Source: Actinomycetospora lutea (GTDB lineage: Bacteria; Actinomycetota; Actinomycetes; Mycobacteriales; Pseudonocardiaceae). From it: 64,000 bases of DNA. Below the pieces are notes generated by a model, which saw only the letters and a program-made list of their open reading frames with translations, was not told the DNA's origin and made no database searches. Where the stretch lies: NCBI RefSeq assembly GCF_028737205.1, contig NZ_JAQZAL010000001.1, forward strand, positions 124,001-188,000. Direction: 5' to 3'. Positions within the stretch are counted from its first letter, which is position 1. Every line of letters begins with the position of its first letter. Positions 25,543 through 34,996 of the stretch are shown in pieces. The translations under genes were made by a program, and so were the position numbers.

Positions 25543-25998
25543 ATGGCCGACGACATCGTCGTCACCCGCACCGTCGACGCCCCCGCCGAGAGTGTCTGGG
25601 ACCTGGTCGGCGACCCGGCCCGGATCGGGGCCATCTCCCCGGAGTGCCACCGCGTCGACTGGCTCGGCGACGCCACCGGTCCGGCACCGGGCGCCCGGTT
25701 CAAGGGCCACAACCGCAAGGGCCTGCTGCGCTGGTCGACCGTCGGCACCGTCGTCGAGTACACCCCGCAGCGGGAGATCAGCTGGGACGTCGACCTCATG
25801 GGCCAGTCCGTCGCGCGGTGGGGCTTCCGCCTCATCCCCGAGGGCGGCCGGACGCGCATCGAGCAGTACTGGCAGGACAAGCGCAGCCCGCTCGCCAACG
25901 TCGTCGGCCGGGCGCGGGCGTGGGACGTGCCCGCGGCCAACCGGCGCGGCATGGAGGAGACCCTCGACGCGATCCGGCGGCGCGCCGAGCAGGGCTGA
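25543..25998 (+). CDS. SRPBCC-family (polyketide cyclase/START-like) protein
   Basis: This 151-residue protein has the helix-grip layout of the SRPBCC superfamily: VTRTVDAPAESVWDLVGDPARIG at the start, beta strands through GTVVEYTPQREISWDVDL, and a long C-terminal helix (NRRGMEETLDAIRRRAEQ). Such proteins bind hydrophobic ligands in a central cavity and may be enzymes or carriers. A GGAGGAACC ribosome-binding site fixes the ATG. It follows the copper-oxidase gene by about 60 bases, so it could be the last gene of that operon, though its content does not suggest a shared role. Confidence 0.82.
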   Translation: MADDIVVTRTVDAPAESVWDLVGDPARIGAISPECHRVDWLGDATGPAPGARFKGHNRKGLLRWSTVGTVVEYTPQREISWDVDLMGQSVARWGFRLIPEGGRTRIEQYWQDKRSPLANVVGRARAWDVPAANRRGMEETLDAIRRRAEQG

Positions 25999-26017
25999 GC
26001 CGAGCCCGACCCGGGGG

Positions 26018-26335
26018 TCAGGCCTCCAGCGACGCGAGGCTCTCGAACCCGGAGAGCTGCAGCACCCGCCGCGCGTGCGAGCCCGGCGGCACGTCCACCC
26101 GCAGCTCGATCTGCAGCACCTCGAGCCGCGCGGCCAGCGCGAACAGCACCCGCAGCCCGGCGCTGTCGAGGTACTCGAGCTCGGCGAGCTCGAGCGTCAC
26201 CGCGTTCGTCTCGTTCGGGATCGCGGCGGCGAGCTGTTCCTCGACGGCGGTGGCGTTGTCGAGATCGACCTCGCCGCCGATGCGGATGCGCACGTCCTCG
26301 CCGTCGGGCCGGGCGACGACGGTGGCGTCGGTCAT
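26018..26335 (-). CDS. STAS-domain anti-sigma-factor antagonist
   Basis: This 105-residue protein is a single STAS domain of the SpoIIAA/RsbV type. It contains IRIGGEVDLDNATAVEEQL and the phosphorylation-site region LAELEYLDSAGLRVLFAL, in which the serine of LDSAG is the usual target. In partner switching, the unphosphorylated antagonist binds an anti-sigma kinase and frees a sigma factor. Its ATG overlaps the stop of the upstream phosphatase/kinase gene (ATGA), so the two are translationally coupled. The cognate sigma factor is not adjacent. Confidence 0.9.
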   Translation of the reverse strand: MTDATVVARPDGEDVRIRIGGEVDLDNATAVEEQLAAAIPNETNAVTLELAELEYLDSAGLRVLFALAARLEVLQIELRVDVPPGSHARRVLQLSGFESLASLEA

Positions 26336-27936
26336 GGCGCGTCCTCCCTGATGCGGCGTCGGAAGGTCACGGTCGTGCCGCCGGCCCCGGCGATCACGTC
26401 CATCTCGTCGCTGCACTGCCGGATGAGGGTGGTCCCGCGCCCGCGGTTGTGCCCGCGGGCCGACCGCCACCGGCCGTTGTCCCGCACGGTGGTCACCACC
26501 GACCCGCCCTCACGCTCCATCTGCAGCGTCAGCGTGCCGCCGCCCGGGCCGTAGGCGTGCTCGACGACGTTGGAGGCGGCCTCGCCGGCGGCGACGAGGA
26601 TGTCGGCCATGTCCTCGCCGGTCGCGCCGGCGGCGCCGAGCCAGCGCCGCACCGCGGCCCGGATGTCGGCGAGCACGCGCGGGACGGCCGGGACCACGAT
26701 GTTCAGCGGCACGATCGCCGGCGTCACGCCCCGGCGGATCACGAGCATGGCGACGTCGTCGTGCACCGGGTCCGCCCCGACCAGGCGGTGCAGCACCGTG
26801 GCGCACAGGGCGTCGGCGTCGCTGTCGGCCTCGACCACGTCGCACAGCGCGTCGAGGCCGACGTCCAACGTCCGGCCGCGGCGCTCGACGAGGCCGTCGG
26901 TGTAGAGGAAGAGCAGCGACTGCGGCGGGAGCTCGATCGTCGTCGTCCGCCGCGGCGGGCCGACCGACACCCCCACCGGCAGGTCCACGGGCACGTTGAC
27001 GAGCGCCGCCGCGTGGCCGGACCGCGCCATGACCGGCGGCAGGTGGCCCGCGGTCGAGAGCGTCAGCGACTCCAGCGACGGCTCGACGATCGCGTAGAGG
27101 ACGGTCGCCATGACGTTGTCCTCGAAGTGCTGGACGTTGGCGTCCAGCCGTTCGAGCACCTCGGCGGGGTCCTCCTCCTCGAGGGCGAAGGCCCGCAGCG
27201 CGCTGCGCAGCCGTCCCATGACGACCGCGGACTGCAACCCCCGGCCCACCACGTCGCCGATGACGACGCCGAGGCGTCCCGACGGCAGGGGGAACACGTC
27301 GTACCAGTCGCCGCCGAGCCCGCCCGCCTCGCCGGGGATGTAGCGCGCCGCGAAGTCGATGCCGGTGACCTTCGGCAGCGCGCCGGGCATGAGGCTGCGC
27401 TGCAGGACCGAGGCCGCCGCCCGGTCGAGGCCCGTGAGGTGGGTGCGCGTGACCAGCGCGATCCGGTCGGCCGCCGTCTGCAGCAGCGCCGCGTCGTCGG
27501 AGGTGAACAGCCGTGGGCGCAGGGTGCCGACGTGCAGGACGCCGAGGACGTCGCCCTCGGCGATGAGGGGCACACCCAGCAGGGAGCGGATGTCCTTGTC
27601 ACGAAGGATCGGGTTCAGGACGTTCGAGTGGTCGACCTCGTCGATGACGACCGGTCGGCGCTCGGCGGCGATGCGCCCCGCGAACCCCTGGCCCACCGGG
27701 ATGCGCACCCCCTGGCGCACCTCCTCCTCGATGCCGCGGGCGGCGGTGGCGACCAGGTGGTTGCCCGCCGCGTCGATCAGCAGGACGGCCGCCGTGTCCG
27801 CCTGGAGCAGGGCGCGCACGCGGTCGAGGAGCTCGGTGAGGAGGTCGCCCGTGTCGAGGTGCGCCAGCGTCGTGTCGGTGATCTGTTCGATGCGCCGCAA
27901 CCGGTCCTCATCCGTGACGGGACTCGACGCTGTCAT
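26332..27936 (-). CDS. GAF-SpoIIE phosphatase-HATPase partner-switch regulator
   Basis: This 534-residue signalling protein has three domains. A GAF sensor (about residues 20-170, GVRIPVGQGFAGRIAAE) is followed by a PP2C/SpoIIE phosphatase (about 190-400, LGGDWYDVFPLPSGRLGVVIGDVVGRG and FLYTDGLVE). An HATPase kinase domain ends the protein (about 420-530, ILVAAGEAASNVVEHAYG and TVRDNGRWRS). It probably both dephosphorylates the STAS partner encoded next and acts as its anti-sigma kinase. The ATG giving MTASSPVTDEDRL was chosen because the coil leading into GAF starts there. The signal sensed by GAF is unknown. Confidence 0.9.
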   Translation of the reverse strand: MTASSPVTDEDRLRRIEQITDTTLAHLDTGDLLTELLDRVRALLQADTAAVLLIDAAGNHLVATAARGIEEEVRQGVRIPVGQGFAGRIAAERRPVVIDEVDHSNVLNPILRDKDIRSLLGVPLIAEGDVLGVLHVGTLRPRLFTSDDAALLQTAADRIALVTRTHLTGLDRAAASVLQRSLMPGALPKVTGIDFAARYIPGEAGGLGGDWYDVFPLPSGRLGVVIGDVVGRGLQSAVVMGRLRSALRAFALEEEDPAEVLERLDANVQHFEDNVMATVLYAIVEPSLESLTLSTAGHLPPVMARSGHAAALVNVPVDLPVGVSVGPPRRTTTIELPPQSLLFLYTDGLVERRGRTLDVGLDALCDVVEADSDADALCATVLHRLVGADPVHDDVAMLVIRRGVTPAIVPLNIVVPAVPRVLADIRAAVRRWLGAAGATGEDMADILVAAGEAASNVVEHAYGPGGGTLTLQMEREGGSVVTTVRDNGRWRSARGHNRGRGTTLIRQCSDEMDVIAGAGGTTVTFRRRIREDAP

Positions 27937-28059
27937 GGGGCCGAACGCTAGTACGGCGGACCGACGGGGCGAAACGCACGTGGCCCGGAAACGAAGGGCG
28001 CATCGGGGTGACGGCGCCGGTGGGCGGGGCCGTCGGTGGGCCCGGCTAGCGTGGCGGGC

Positions 28060-28917
28060 GTGCGACTGGCGACGTGGAACGTGAACTCGGCCAAGGCGCG
28101 CGAGCCGCGGCTGCTCGGTTGGCTCGACGAGCGCGCGCCCGACGTGGTCTGCCTGCAGGAGACCAAGCTCTCCGACGAGGCCTTCGCCGAGTCGTTCGCG
28201 GCCCCGCTCGCCGAGCGGGGCTACGCGGTCGCCCACCACGGCGAGGGCCGGTGGAACGGCGTCGCGCTGCTCTCGCGCGTCGGCCTCGAGGACGTGGAGG
28301 AGGGCCTGCCCGGCGGGCCCGGCTACCCCCACCAGGAGGCCCGCGCGGTCACCGCGACGTGCGGCGGCCTGCGCGTCACCTCGGTGTACGTGCCGAACGG
28401 TCGCGACCCCGGCGATCCCCACTACGCCTACAAGCTCGAGTGGCTCGCCGCGCTGCGCGACCGCGTCGAGGCCTCCGGGGCGGAGCGCACCGTCGTCGCC
28501 GGCGACTTCAACATCGCCCCCGCCGACCCCGACGTCTACTCCGTCGAGGCGTTCGCCGAGTCCACCCACGTCACGCCGCCCGAGCGCGAGGCCCTCGCGG
28601 CCCTGCTCAAGACCGGGCTGCACGACGTCACGCGCGAGCGCTGGCCCGACGAGCGGGTGTTCACCTACTGGGACTACCGCGGCGGCGCCTTCCACCAGGA
28701 CCGCGGCATGCGCATCGACCTCGTGCTCGCGGGCGCGCCGGTGGCGGCGCGGCGCGCGGCGCTCTGGGTCGACCGCCAGGCCCGCAAGGGCACCGGTCCC
28801 TCCGACCACGCGCCCGTGATCCTCGATCTCGACGAGGCGCCCGACGGCGACATCGGGCCCGTCGTGCCGCCGCCCTCGCTGGGCGCCAAGAAGGGCGGCT
28901 CGCGCCGGAGGTCCTGA
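28060..28917 (+). CDS. xthA: Exodeoxyribonuclease III
   Basis: This 285-residue enzyme of the endonuclease/exonuclease/phosphatase fold acts in base-excision repair, cutting at abasic sites and trimming 3' ends. The markers are RLATWNVNSAKAR at the N-terminus, VVCLQETKLSD (metal-binding Glu), VVAGDFNIAPADPDV and the terminal GPSDHAPVILDLD (catalytic Asp-His). A GTG directly before RLATWNVN was chosen; another GTG nine bases upstream is also possible. It converges on the photolyase gene with a one-base gap, so two DNA-repair genes sit tail to tail. Confidence 0.93.
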   Translation: MRLATWNVNSAKAREPRLLGWLDERAPDVVCLQETKLSDEAFAESFAAPLAERGYAVAHHGEGRWNGVALLSRVGLEDVEEGLPGGPGYPHQEARAVTATCGGLRVTSVYVPNGRDPGDPHYAYKLEWLAALRDRVEASGAERTVVAGDFNIAPADPDVYSVEAFAESTHVTPPEREALAALLKTGLHDVTRERWPDERVFTYWDYRGGAFHQDRGMRIDLVLAGAPVAARRAALWVDRQARKGTGPSDHAPVILDLDEAPDGDIGPVVPPPSLGAKKGGSRRRS

Positions 28918-28918
28918 C

Positions 28919-30262
28919 TCAGGCGCCCCGCGCGGACCGGAAGGCCGACCCGGCCTCGTCGAGGTCGACCACGGGCTCCGGGTAGTCGAGGTCGTGCGAG
29001 CCGCGGTGCTTCCAGGGCTCGTGGATGCGCGTGCCCTCCAGCTCGGCGAGCTCGGGCACCCAGCGGCGCACGAACTCCCCGTCGGGGTCGTAGCGCTTCG
29101 CCTGCGTGATCGGGTTGAGCACGCGGTTCGGGCGCGTGTCCGTGCCGGTGCCCGCCACCCACTGCCAGTTCATCTGGTTGTTGGCGACATCGCCGTCCAC
29201 GAGGTGGTCGAGGAAGTGCCGGGCGCCCAGGCGCCAGTCGAGGTAGAGCGACTTGGTCAGGAAGCTCCCGGTGAGCAGCCGCAGCCGGTTGTGCATCCAG
29301 CCCTCGTGGTGCAGCTGGCGCATGCCGGCGTCGACGATCGGCACCCCGGTGCGCGCCTGCGCCCACGCGGCGAACTCGTCGTCGTCGCGACGCCAGCGGT
29401 CACCCCGGTCGCGGTAGTCGTGGGTCGCGGCGCGCGGGACGGCGGCCAGCGTCTGGTGGTGGAAGTCGCGCCACGCGAGCTGGCGGACGAACGGGGCGGC
29501 GGCCTCCCTCGCCGTCCCCGCCCGCCGGGCGATCTCGGTCGGGGAGAGGCACCCGAAGTGCAGGTACGGCGACAGGCGGGACGTGCCGTCGCGCGCCGGG
29601 AGGTCCTGGCCGTCGGCGTACTCGTCGATCCGGTCGAGCCAGTCGTCGAGCCGCTCGCGGGCGGCGGGCTCCCCGCCCGGGAGGAGGCCCGGCGCGGTGT
29701 CGCCGTCGGCGAGGTCGTTCGCGCTCGGGACCCGGCCGGCCTCCAGGCCCGTGGGGAGGGAGAGCTTCTTCGGCGGGCCCAGCGGCTCGCGGGTCTCCAG
29801 GTCGGCCCACTTGCGGTGGTACGGCGTGAAGACCTTGAAGTGGTCGCCGCTCGCCGGGGTGATCGTGCCGGGGGAGACGACGGTGACGACGGCGTCGTGC
29901 ACGACGAGCTCCCGGTCGCCGAGCGCCTCCTCGAGCGCCCGGCGCCGCCGGCCCGCGTAGGCGCTGACGTCGCCGGCCATGTGCACCGCGGTCGCGTCGA
30001 CCTGGTCGGCGAGCGCCCGGACCTCCTCCGCCACGTCGCCCGACCGGACCACGAGGCGGGCCCCCGCGTCGCGGAGGCCCGCGTCGAGGTCGGCCAGCGA
30101 CTCGGCGAGGAACCGGGCCCGGTTCGGCACCCGGAAGCCCTCGATCGCCGCGTCGACGACGAACAGCGGGACGACCTCGCCCCCGCCCTGCTCGGCGGCC
30201 GCGTGCAGGACGGGCTGGTCGTGGACCCGCAGGTCCCGGGTGAACAGGCAGACGGTCGGCAC
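28919..30262 (-). CDS. phr: Deoxyribodipyrimidine photolyase
   Basis: This 447-residue flavoprotein of the cryptochrome/photolyase family uses blue light to split pyrimidine dimers. The antenna-binding half begins CLFTRDLRVHDQPVL. The FAD domain has TSRLSPYLHFGCLSPTEIA, WRDFHHQ, VDAGMRQLHHEGWMHNRLR and NNQMNWQWVAGTGTD, all typical of class I CPD photolyases. Length is normal. The start is a GTG. The azoreductase-like gene upstream ends 15 bases before it on the same strand. Confidence 0.94.
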   Translation of the reverse strand: MPTVCLFTRDLRVHDQPVLHAAAEQGGGEVVPLFVVDAAIEGFRVPNRARFLAESLADLDAGLRDAGARLVVRSGDVAEEVRALADQVDATAVHMAGDVSAYAGRRRRALEEALGDRELVVHDAVVTVVSPGTITPASGDHFKVFTPYHRKWADLETREPLGPPKKLSLPTGLEAGRVPSANDLADGDTAPGLLPGGEPAARERLDDWLDRIDEYADGQDLPARDGTSRLSPYLHFGCLSPTEIARRAGTAREAAAPFVRQLAWRDFHHQTLAAVPRAATHDYRDRGDRWRRDDDEFAAWAQARTGVPIVDAGMRQLHHEGWMHNRLRLLTGSFLTKSLYLDWRLGARHFLDHLVDGDVANNQMNWQWVAGTGTDTRPNRVLNPITQAKRYDPDGEFVRRWVPELAELEGTRIHEPWKHRGSHDLDYPEPVVDLDEAGSAFRSARGA

Positions 30263-30277
30263 GTGATCGCGTTCCCG

Positions 30278-31153
30278 TCACCGGCCCGCGGTACTCACCA
30301 GCGTCGCGGCCCACCGCTCGATCGTGGTCGGGGTCGTCGTCGCCGGGGTCCGGCCCGCGAGGCTGCCCACGGCGCCGCGGTTGAAGGCGGCGTTCATCGC
30401 GAGGTGCTCCTCGGCGACGTCGGCGGGCAGCCCCGCCCCGACCAACACCGCGCGCATGACCTCGTCGGGCGCGCGCTCGTAGCGCAGCGGCGTGCCGAGC
30501 ACCGCGCCGAGCCGGGCCACGGCGTCGGGGATCGTGACGTCCTCGGCGCCGAGCACCTCGCGCACCCCGCCGGCCGGCGTCGGGTCGAGCAGCGCGACCG
30601 CCGCGACGTCGCCGACGTCGGCGGTCGCGACCATGGGCAGGACGACGTCCGGGTCGATCGTGTCGTGGTGCACGCCGGTCGCCTGCATCGGCGCCAGCGA
30701 CGGCAGGAACGACTCGAAGAACAGGCCGGGGCGCACGAACGTCACCCGCGCGTCGAGGGCGGCGAGACGCTGCTCCTGGTCGTGGAGGGTCTCGAGGAAG
30801 CCGGTGCCGCGCGCGACGTCGGCGCCCAGCGAGCTCAGCGCCACGACCCGCGGGACCCGGGCCGCCGCGAGCGCCGCGGCGATCGCGCTGCCGACCTGCT
30901 CCTGCTGGGTCCGGTAGCCGGGTGCGGCGAGGTCGAGGGGCATGAGGACGTAGGCGGCCTCGGCGCCCTGCATCGCGTCGGTGAGGAACGTGGGGTCGGC
31001 GATGTCGCCGACGGTCGGGTCGGCGCCGTGCGACACGGCGTCGGCCAGCCGGGCGGCGTCGCGGCCGACGGCGCGCACCGGCACGCCGGCCTCGCGCAGG
31101 CGGCGCACGACCCGGCCGCCGGTGTTCCCGCTCGCTCCCAGGACGGTGATCAT
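30278..31153 (-). CDS. NmrA-family NAD(P)-binding oxidoreductase-like protein
   Basis: This 291-residue protein has an N-terminal Rossmann motif, ITVLGASGNTGGRVVRRL (GxxGxxG type), and the NmrA/atypical short-chain dehydrogenase pattern, including VPRVVALSSLGAD and VRPGLFFESFLPSL. The classic Tyr-Lys catalytic pair is absent, as usual in NmrA-like sensors and azoreductase-like enzymes. A GAGGAGA ribosome-binding site supports the ATG. It is divergent from an AraC-family gene, separated by 150 bases, and is a likely target of that regulator. Confidence 0.85.
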   Translation of the reverse strand: MITVLGASGNTGGRVVRRLREAGVPVRAVGRDAARLADAVSHGADPTVGDIADPTFLTDAMQGAEAAYVLMPLDLAAPGYRTQQEQVGSAIAAALAAARVPRVVALSSLGADVARGTGFLETLHDQEQRLAALDARVTFVRPGLFFESFLPSLAPMQATGVHHDTIDPDVVLPMVATADVGDVAAVALLDPTPAGGVREVLGAEDVTIPDAVARLGAVLGTPLRYERAPDEVMRAVLVGAGLPADVAEEHLAMNAAFNRGAVGSLAGRTPATTTPTTIERWAATLVSTAGR

Positions 31154-31303
31154 GATGGTGTCTCCTCGCTGGTGGTCCGTGCTGTGCTGCGTCCGAGACT
31201 GCTGCGGTCGAGCAGGACGAACCATCGCCGCGACGCCGGTTCTCGTGCTCGATCGTCCGGCAGGCGTGGACGCGCGGGTGAGTCGTGCCGAACGCTGGGC
31301 GGC

Positions 31304-32278
31304 GTGAGCGCACCGACCCAGCCGCCCTGGACGCCGTCCGACGCCGTCGGCGCCGCGCTGCACGTCCTGCGGATGAGCGGGACCTTCTACTGCTCGTCCG
31401 AGCTGCGGGCGCCGTGGGGGCTGCGGCTGCCCGAGACGCCGGGCTGCCTGTGGTTCCACGTCGTGACCTCGGGGACCGCGACGATCGTCGTCGGCGACGA
31501 GGTGGTGACGCTCTCGCCGTCCGACGTCGTGCTCCTGCCGCGCGGCATGGGCCACGTGATGCGCTCGGGCGAGCCCGGCACGCACGTGCCGAACGTGCTG
31601 ACGCTGCCCCACACCTGGTACGGCGACCGCTACGCCACGATCAGCTACGGCGGCGACGGTGCCACGACCACCATGATCTGCGGAGCGGTCCGCCTCGAGC
31701 ACCCCATGGCCGAGCGGCTCGTGGAGCTGATGCCCGACATCGTCCACGTCCCGGTCTCGCCGCTGACCGCGCGGCTGCACGACACCCTGCGGCTGATCGC
31801 GCTCGAGGTGGAGGAGACCCGCCCCGGCGGCGAAGCGGTGATCACCCGCCTCGCCGACGTGCTCGTCGTGCAGATGCTGCGGGGGTGGCTCTCGCACGAC
31901 CCGGCGGCGCGCTCGGGGTGGCTCGGCGCGCTCACCGACCCCGACATCGGCCGCGCGCTCGCCCTCGTCCACGCCGACCCCGCGCACGAGTGGACGGTCG
32001 CCGGCCTCGCCCGCGAACTCGCGCTGTCCCGCTCGACGTTCGCCGCGCGCTTCACCGCGCTCGTCGGCGAGCCGGTCATGGCCTACGTGACGCGCTGGCG
32101 GATGCTCGTCGCTCACGACCGCCTGCGCGCCGGGGACACGACGGTCGCGGCCGTCGCCGCGGCGATGGGCTACCGCTCGGAGGCGGCCTTCAGCCGCGCC
32201 TTCCGCCGCGTCGTCGGGACCCCGCCCGGCTCGGTCCGCGCGCGCCCGCCCGCCGAGGAGGTGCTGCTCGGGGCGTGA
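31304..32278 (+). CDS. AraC-family transcriptional regulator with cupin sensor
   Basis: This 324-residue regulator has an N-terminal cupin domain (FHVVTSGTATIVVGDEVVTL, LLPRGMGHVM) and a C-terminal double helix-turn-helix. The first helix pair is WTVAGLARELALSRSTFAARF and the second is TTVAAVAAAMGYRSEAAFSRAF followed by GTPPGS, the family signature. The cupin probably binds a small effector. The GTG start was chosen because earlier in-frame codons run back through the opposite-strand gene. It is divergent from the NmrA-like gene, which it may control. Confidence 0.9.
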   Translation: MSAPTQPPWTPSDAVGAALHVLRMSGTFYCSSELRAPWGLRLPETPGCLWFHVVTSGTATIVVGDEVVTLSPSDVVLLPRGMGHVMRSGEPGTHVPNVLTLPHTWYGDRYATISYGGDGATTTMICGAVRLEHPMAERLVELMPDIVHVPVSPLTARLHDTLRLIALEVEETRPGGEAVITRLADVLVVQMLRGWLSHDPAARSGWLGALTDPDIGRALALVHADPAHEWTVAGLARELALSRSTFAARFTALVGEPVMAYVTRWRMLVAHDRLRAGDTTVAAVAAAMGYRSEAAFSRAFRRVVGTPPGSVRARPPAEEVLLGA

Positions 32279-32305
32279 GCCGAGTCCTGAGGACCCGGGT
32301 CGGCT
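32278..32305. terminator. Candidate bidirectional terminator between convergent genes
   Basis: A nested inverted repeat lies just after the AraC-family stop codon: AGCCGA pairs with TCGGCT, and inside it GTCCT pairs with AGGAC around one base. It sits between two convergent genes, where a terminator is expected. There is no clear T-run, so this is tentative. Confidence 0.35.
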
Positions 32306-32353
32306 TCTCCGATCCGCCCGCGCCGTCCGCGGCTCCGCCGCCGACCGCAGCGC

Positions 32354-34885
32354 TCAGGTGGTGCTCATCGGCCCGGCGGCCGTCACGTGCACGACCGCCG
32401 CGCCGAGCTCGTCGGAGGCGTCGAGGTCGACGTCGGCGGTGATGGACCAGTCGTGGTCGCCCTCGGGGTCGTCGAGGACCTGGCGGACGTGCCAGGTCCG
32501 GCCGTCGACGGTCACGCGGTAGAAGGCCGGTCCGCGGGCGTCGGGGCCGGCGCCGAGCTCGTCGTACTCGGCGAAGTAGCCCTCGATCGCCTCGGTCCAG
32601 AACGCGGCGTCGGGGCCGTGCTCGGAGAGGTCGGCCAGCTCGGCGGGGGAGCGGCGGGCGAACAGCTCGACCCGGCGGAACATCTCGTTGCGCACCAGCA
32701 CCCGGAACGCGCGCTCGTTGCGCGTGACCGGCGGCGGACCCTGGTCGACCGGGCGGGCGTCGTCGCCGGCCGCGTCCAGCGCTGTGCCGTCCCCGCCCGC
32801 CCCGGCCAGGTTCTCCCACTCGTCGAGCAGCGACGAGTCGGTCTGGCGCACGAGCTCGCCCAGCCAGGCGACGAGGTCGTCGAGGTCCTCGGTGCGCGCC
32901 GCCTCCGGGATCGTCTGGCGCAGCGCGCGGAAGGCGTCGGTGAGGTAGCGCAGGACGAGGCCCTCGGAGCGCGCGATCTTGTAGTACGAGACGTACTCGG
33001 TGAACGTCATGGCGCGCTCGTAGAGGTCGCGGACGACCGCCTTCGGCGAGAGCTCGTGGTCGGCGACCCACGGGTGCCCCGAGCGGTAGGACTCGTAGGC
33101 GGCCCCGAGCAGCTCGGCGAGCGGCTTCGGCCAGGTGACGTCCTCGAGCAGCTCCATGCGCTCGTCGTACTCGATGCCCTCGGCCTTCATCGCCTGCACG
33201 GCCTCGCCGCGCGCCTGGTTCTCCTGGGCGCGGAGGATCTGCTTCGGGTCGTCGAGCGTCGACTCGACCACCGAGACCATGTCGAGGGCGTAGGTCGGCG
33301 ACTCCTTGTCGAGCAGGTCGAAGGCCGCGAGCGCGAAGGGCGAGAGTGGCTGGTTGAGCGCGAAGTCGACCTGCAGGTCGTCGACGAGCCGCACGTCGGG
33401 GCCGTCGGGGGTGTCGATCCGCTCCAGCACCTGGGCGTCGATGAGGCCCCGGTAGAGCGCGATGGCCCGCAGGATGAGCCTGCGCTGCGTCGGGCGGTCG
33501 GCGTGGTTGTCCTCGAGCAGGTGGCGCATCGCGGCGAAGAACGGCTGCTTGCGCTGGGCGACCTGCAGCAGCATCGCCGTCGACACCCGGAACTGGCTGG
33601 TCAGCGCCTCGGGCTGGGCCTCGATGAGCCGCTCGAGGGTCTTCTGCGACCACGACACGAAGCCCTCGGGCGGCTTGACCCGCACCACGCGCCGCTGCTT
33701 CTTGACGTCGTCGCCGGCCTTGGCGAGGCGCTTGGCGTTCTCGACCTCGTGCTCGGGGGCCTGGGCGACGACGTAGCCCGCGACGTCGTGACCGGCGCGC
33801 CCGGCGCGACCCGCGACCTGGTGGAACTCGCGGGCGCGCAGGTGGCGCACGCGCTGGCCGTCGAACTTCGTCAGTGCGGTGAACAGCACCGTGCGGATGG
33901 GGACGTTGATGCCGACGCCGAGGGTGTCGGTGCCGCAGATGAGCTTGAGCAGCCCGGCCTGGGCGAGGGTCTCCACGAGGCGCCGGTACTTGGGCAGCAT
34001 GCCGGCGTGGTGCACGCCGATGCCGTGGCGCACCAGCCGCGAGAGCGTCCGGCCGAAGCCCGCGGTGAACCGGAACGAGCCGATCAGCTCGGCGATCTGC
34101 TCCTTCTCGGCCTTCGACGAGACGTTGAGGCTCATCAGCGCCTGGGCCTGCTCGATCGCCGCGGCCTGCGTCGTGTGCACGATGTAGACCGGCGCCTGCT
34201 GGCCGGAGAGCAGCTCGGTGATCGTCTCGTGCAGGGGCGTCGTGGCGTAGCGGAACGAGAGCGGCACCGGGCGCTCGGTGTGCGCGACCACCGCGGTCTC
34301 GCGGCCGGTGCGCCGGGTGAGGTCGCGCTCGAAGAACGCGACGTCACCGAGCGTCGCCGACATCAGCAGGAACTGGGCCTGCGGCAGCTCGAGCAGCGGC
34401 ACCTGCCAGGCCCAGCCGCGCTCGGGGTCGGCGTAGTAGTGGAACTCGTCGATGACGACCTGGCCGACCTGGGCGTCGCGACCCTCGCGCAGGGCCCAGT
34501 TGGCCAGCACCTCGGCGGTGCAGCAGATGACCGGCGCCTCGGGGTTCACGGCGGCGTCGCCGGTGAGCATGCCGACCGAGGCGTAGCCGAGCTGCGCGCC
34601 GAGGGCGAAGAACTTCTCCGAGACCAGCGCCTTGATCGGCGCGGTGTAGACCGAGCGCTCGCCCCGCGACATCGCGGTGACGTGCGCACCGAGCGCGACC
34701 AGCGACTTCCCCGAGCCCGTGGGCGTCGAGAGGATCACGTTCGACCCCGAGACGAGCTCGATGAGCGCCTCGGACTGGGCGGGGTAGAGCTCGAGGCCCC
34801 GCTCGGCGGCCCACTCGGCGAACCCCTCGTAGATCTCGTCGGGGTCCGCGCCGGCGGCGGGCAGGAGCGCGGTCGAGGTGGTCAC
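32354..34885 (-). CDS. DEAD/DEAH-box RNA helicase with DUF3516 C-terminus
   Basis: This 843-residue superfamily-II helicase resembles the actinobacterial HelY/Ski2-like group. Walker A is STPTGSGKSLVAL near residue 60, Walker B is VIDEFHYY, then LMSATLGD (motif III), GVHHAGMLPKYRR, CGTDTLGVGINVPIRTVLF and HQVAGRAGRAG (motif VI). The C-terminal 350 residues match the DUF3516 arrangement often found with this helicase. It is presumably involved in RNA processing or decay. Start is GTG, 111 bases from a divergent TetR gene. Confidence 0.92.
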   Translation of the reverse strand: MTTSTALLPAAGADPDEIYEGFAEWAAERGLELYPAQSEALIELVSGSNVILSTPTGSGKSLVALGAHVTAMSRGERSVYTAPIKALVSEKFFALGAQLGYASVGMLTGDAAVNPEAPVICCTAEVLANWALREGRDAQVGQVVIDEFHYYADPERGWAWQVPLLELPQAQFLLMSATLGDVAFFERDLTRRTGRETAVVAHTERPVPLSFRYATTPLHETITELLSGQQAPVYIVHTTQAAAIEQAQALMSLNVSSKAEKEQIAELIGSFRFTAGFGRTLSRLVRHGIGVHHAGMLPKYRRLVETLAQAGLLKLICGTDTLGVGINVPIRTVLFTALTKFDGQRVRHLRAREFHQVAGRAGRAGHDVAGYVVAQAPEHEVENAKRLAKAGDDVKKQRRVVRVKPPEGFVSWSQKTLERLIEAQPEALTSQFRVSTAMLLQVAQRKQPFFAAMRHLLEDNHADRPTQRRLILRAIALYRGLIDAQVLERIDTPDGPDVRLVDDLQVDFALNQPLSPFALAAFDLLDKESPTYALDMVSVVESTLDDPKQILRAQENQARGEAVQAMKAEGIEYDERMELLEDVTWPKPLAELLGAAYESYRSGHPWVADHELSPKAVVRDLYERAMTFTEYVSYYKIARSEGLVLRYLTDAFRALRQTIPEAARTEDLDDLVAWLGELVRQTDSSLLDEWENLAGAGGDGTALDAAGDDARPVDQGPPPVTRNERAFRVLVRNEMFRRVELFARRSPAELADLSEHGPDAAFWTEAIEGYFAEYDELGAGPDARGPAFYRVTVDGRTWHVRQVLDDPEGDHDWSITADVDLDASDELGAAVVHVTAAGPMSTT

Positions 34886-34996
34886 ACCGCCATTGTCCGG
34901 GATCGCGCGCCGCCCCCGGGGAGCCCGGCGGGTTTACGATGCGTCACTACACGCGCCTGCCGTCGTTGGGCCGGTCGGCTTCGGGAAGGATGACGT

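Noticed and set aside
28994-31303. A very long plus-strand frame running into the AraC-family gene
   Set aside because: Only the last 324 codons show a real protein. The earlier part is antisense to the photolyase and NmrA-like genes.
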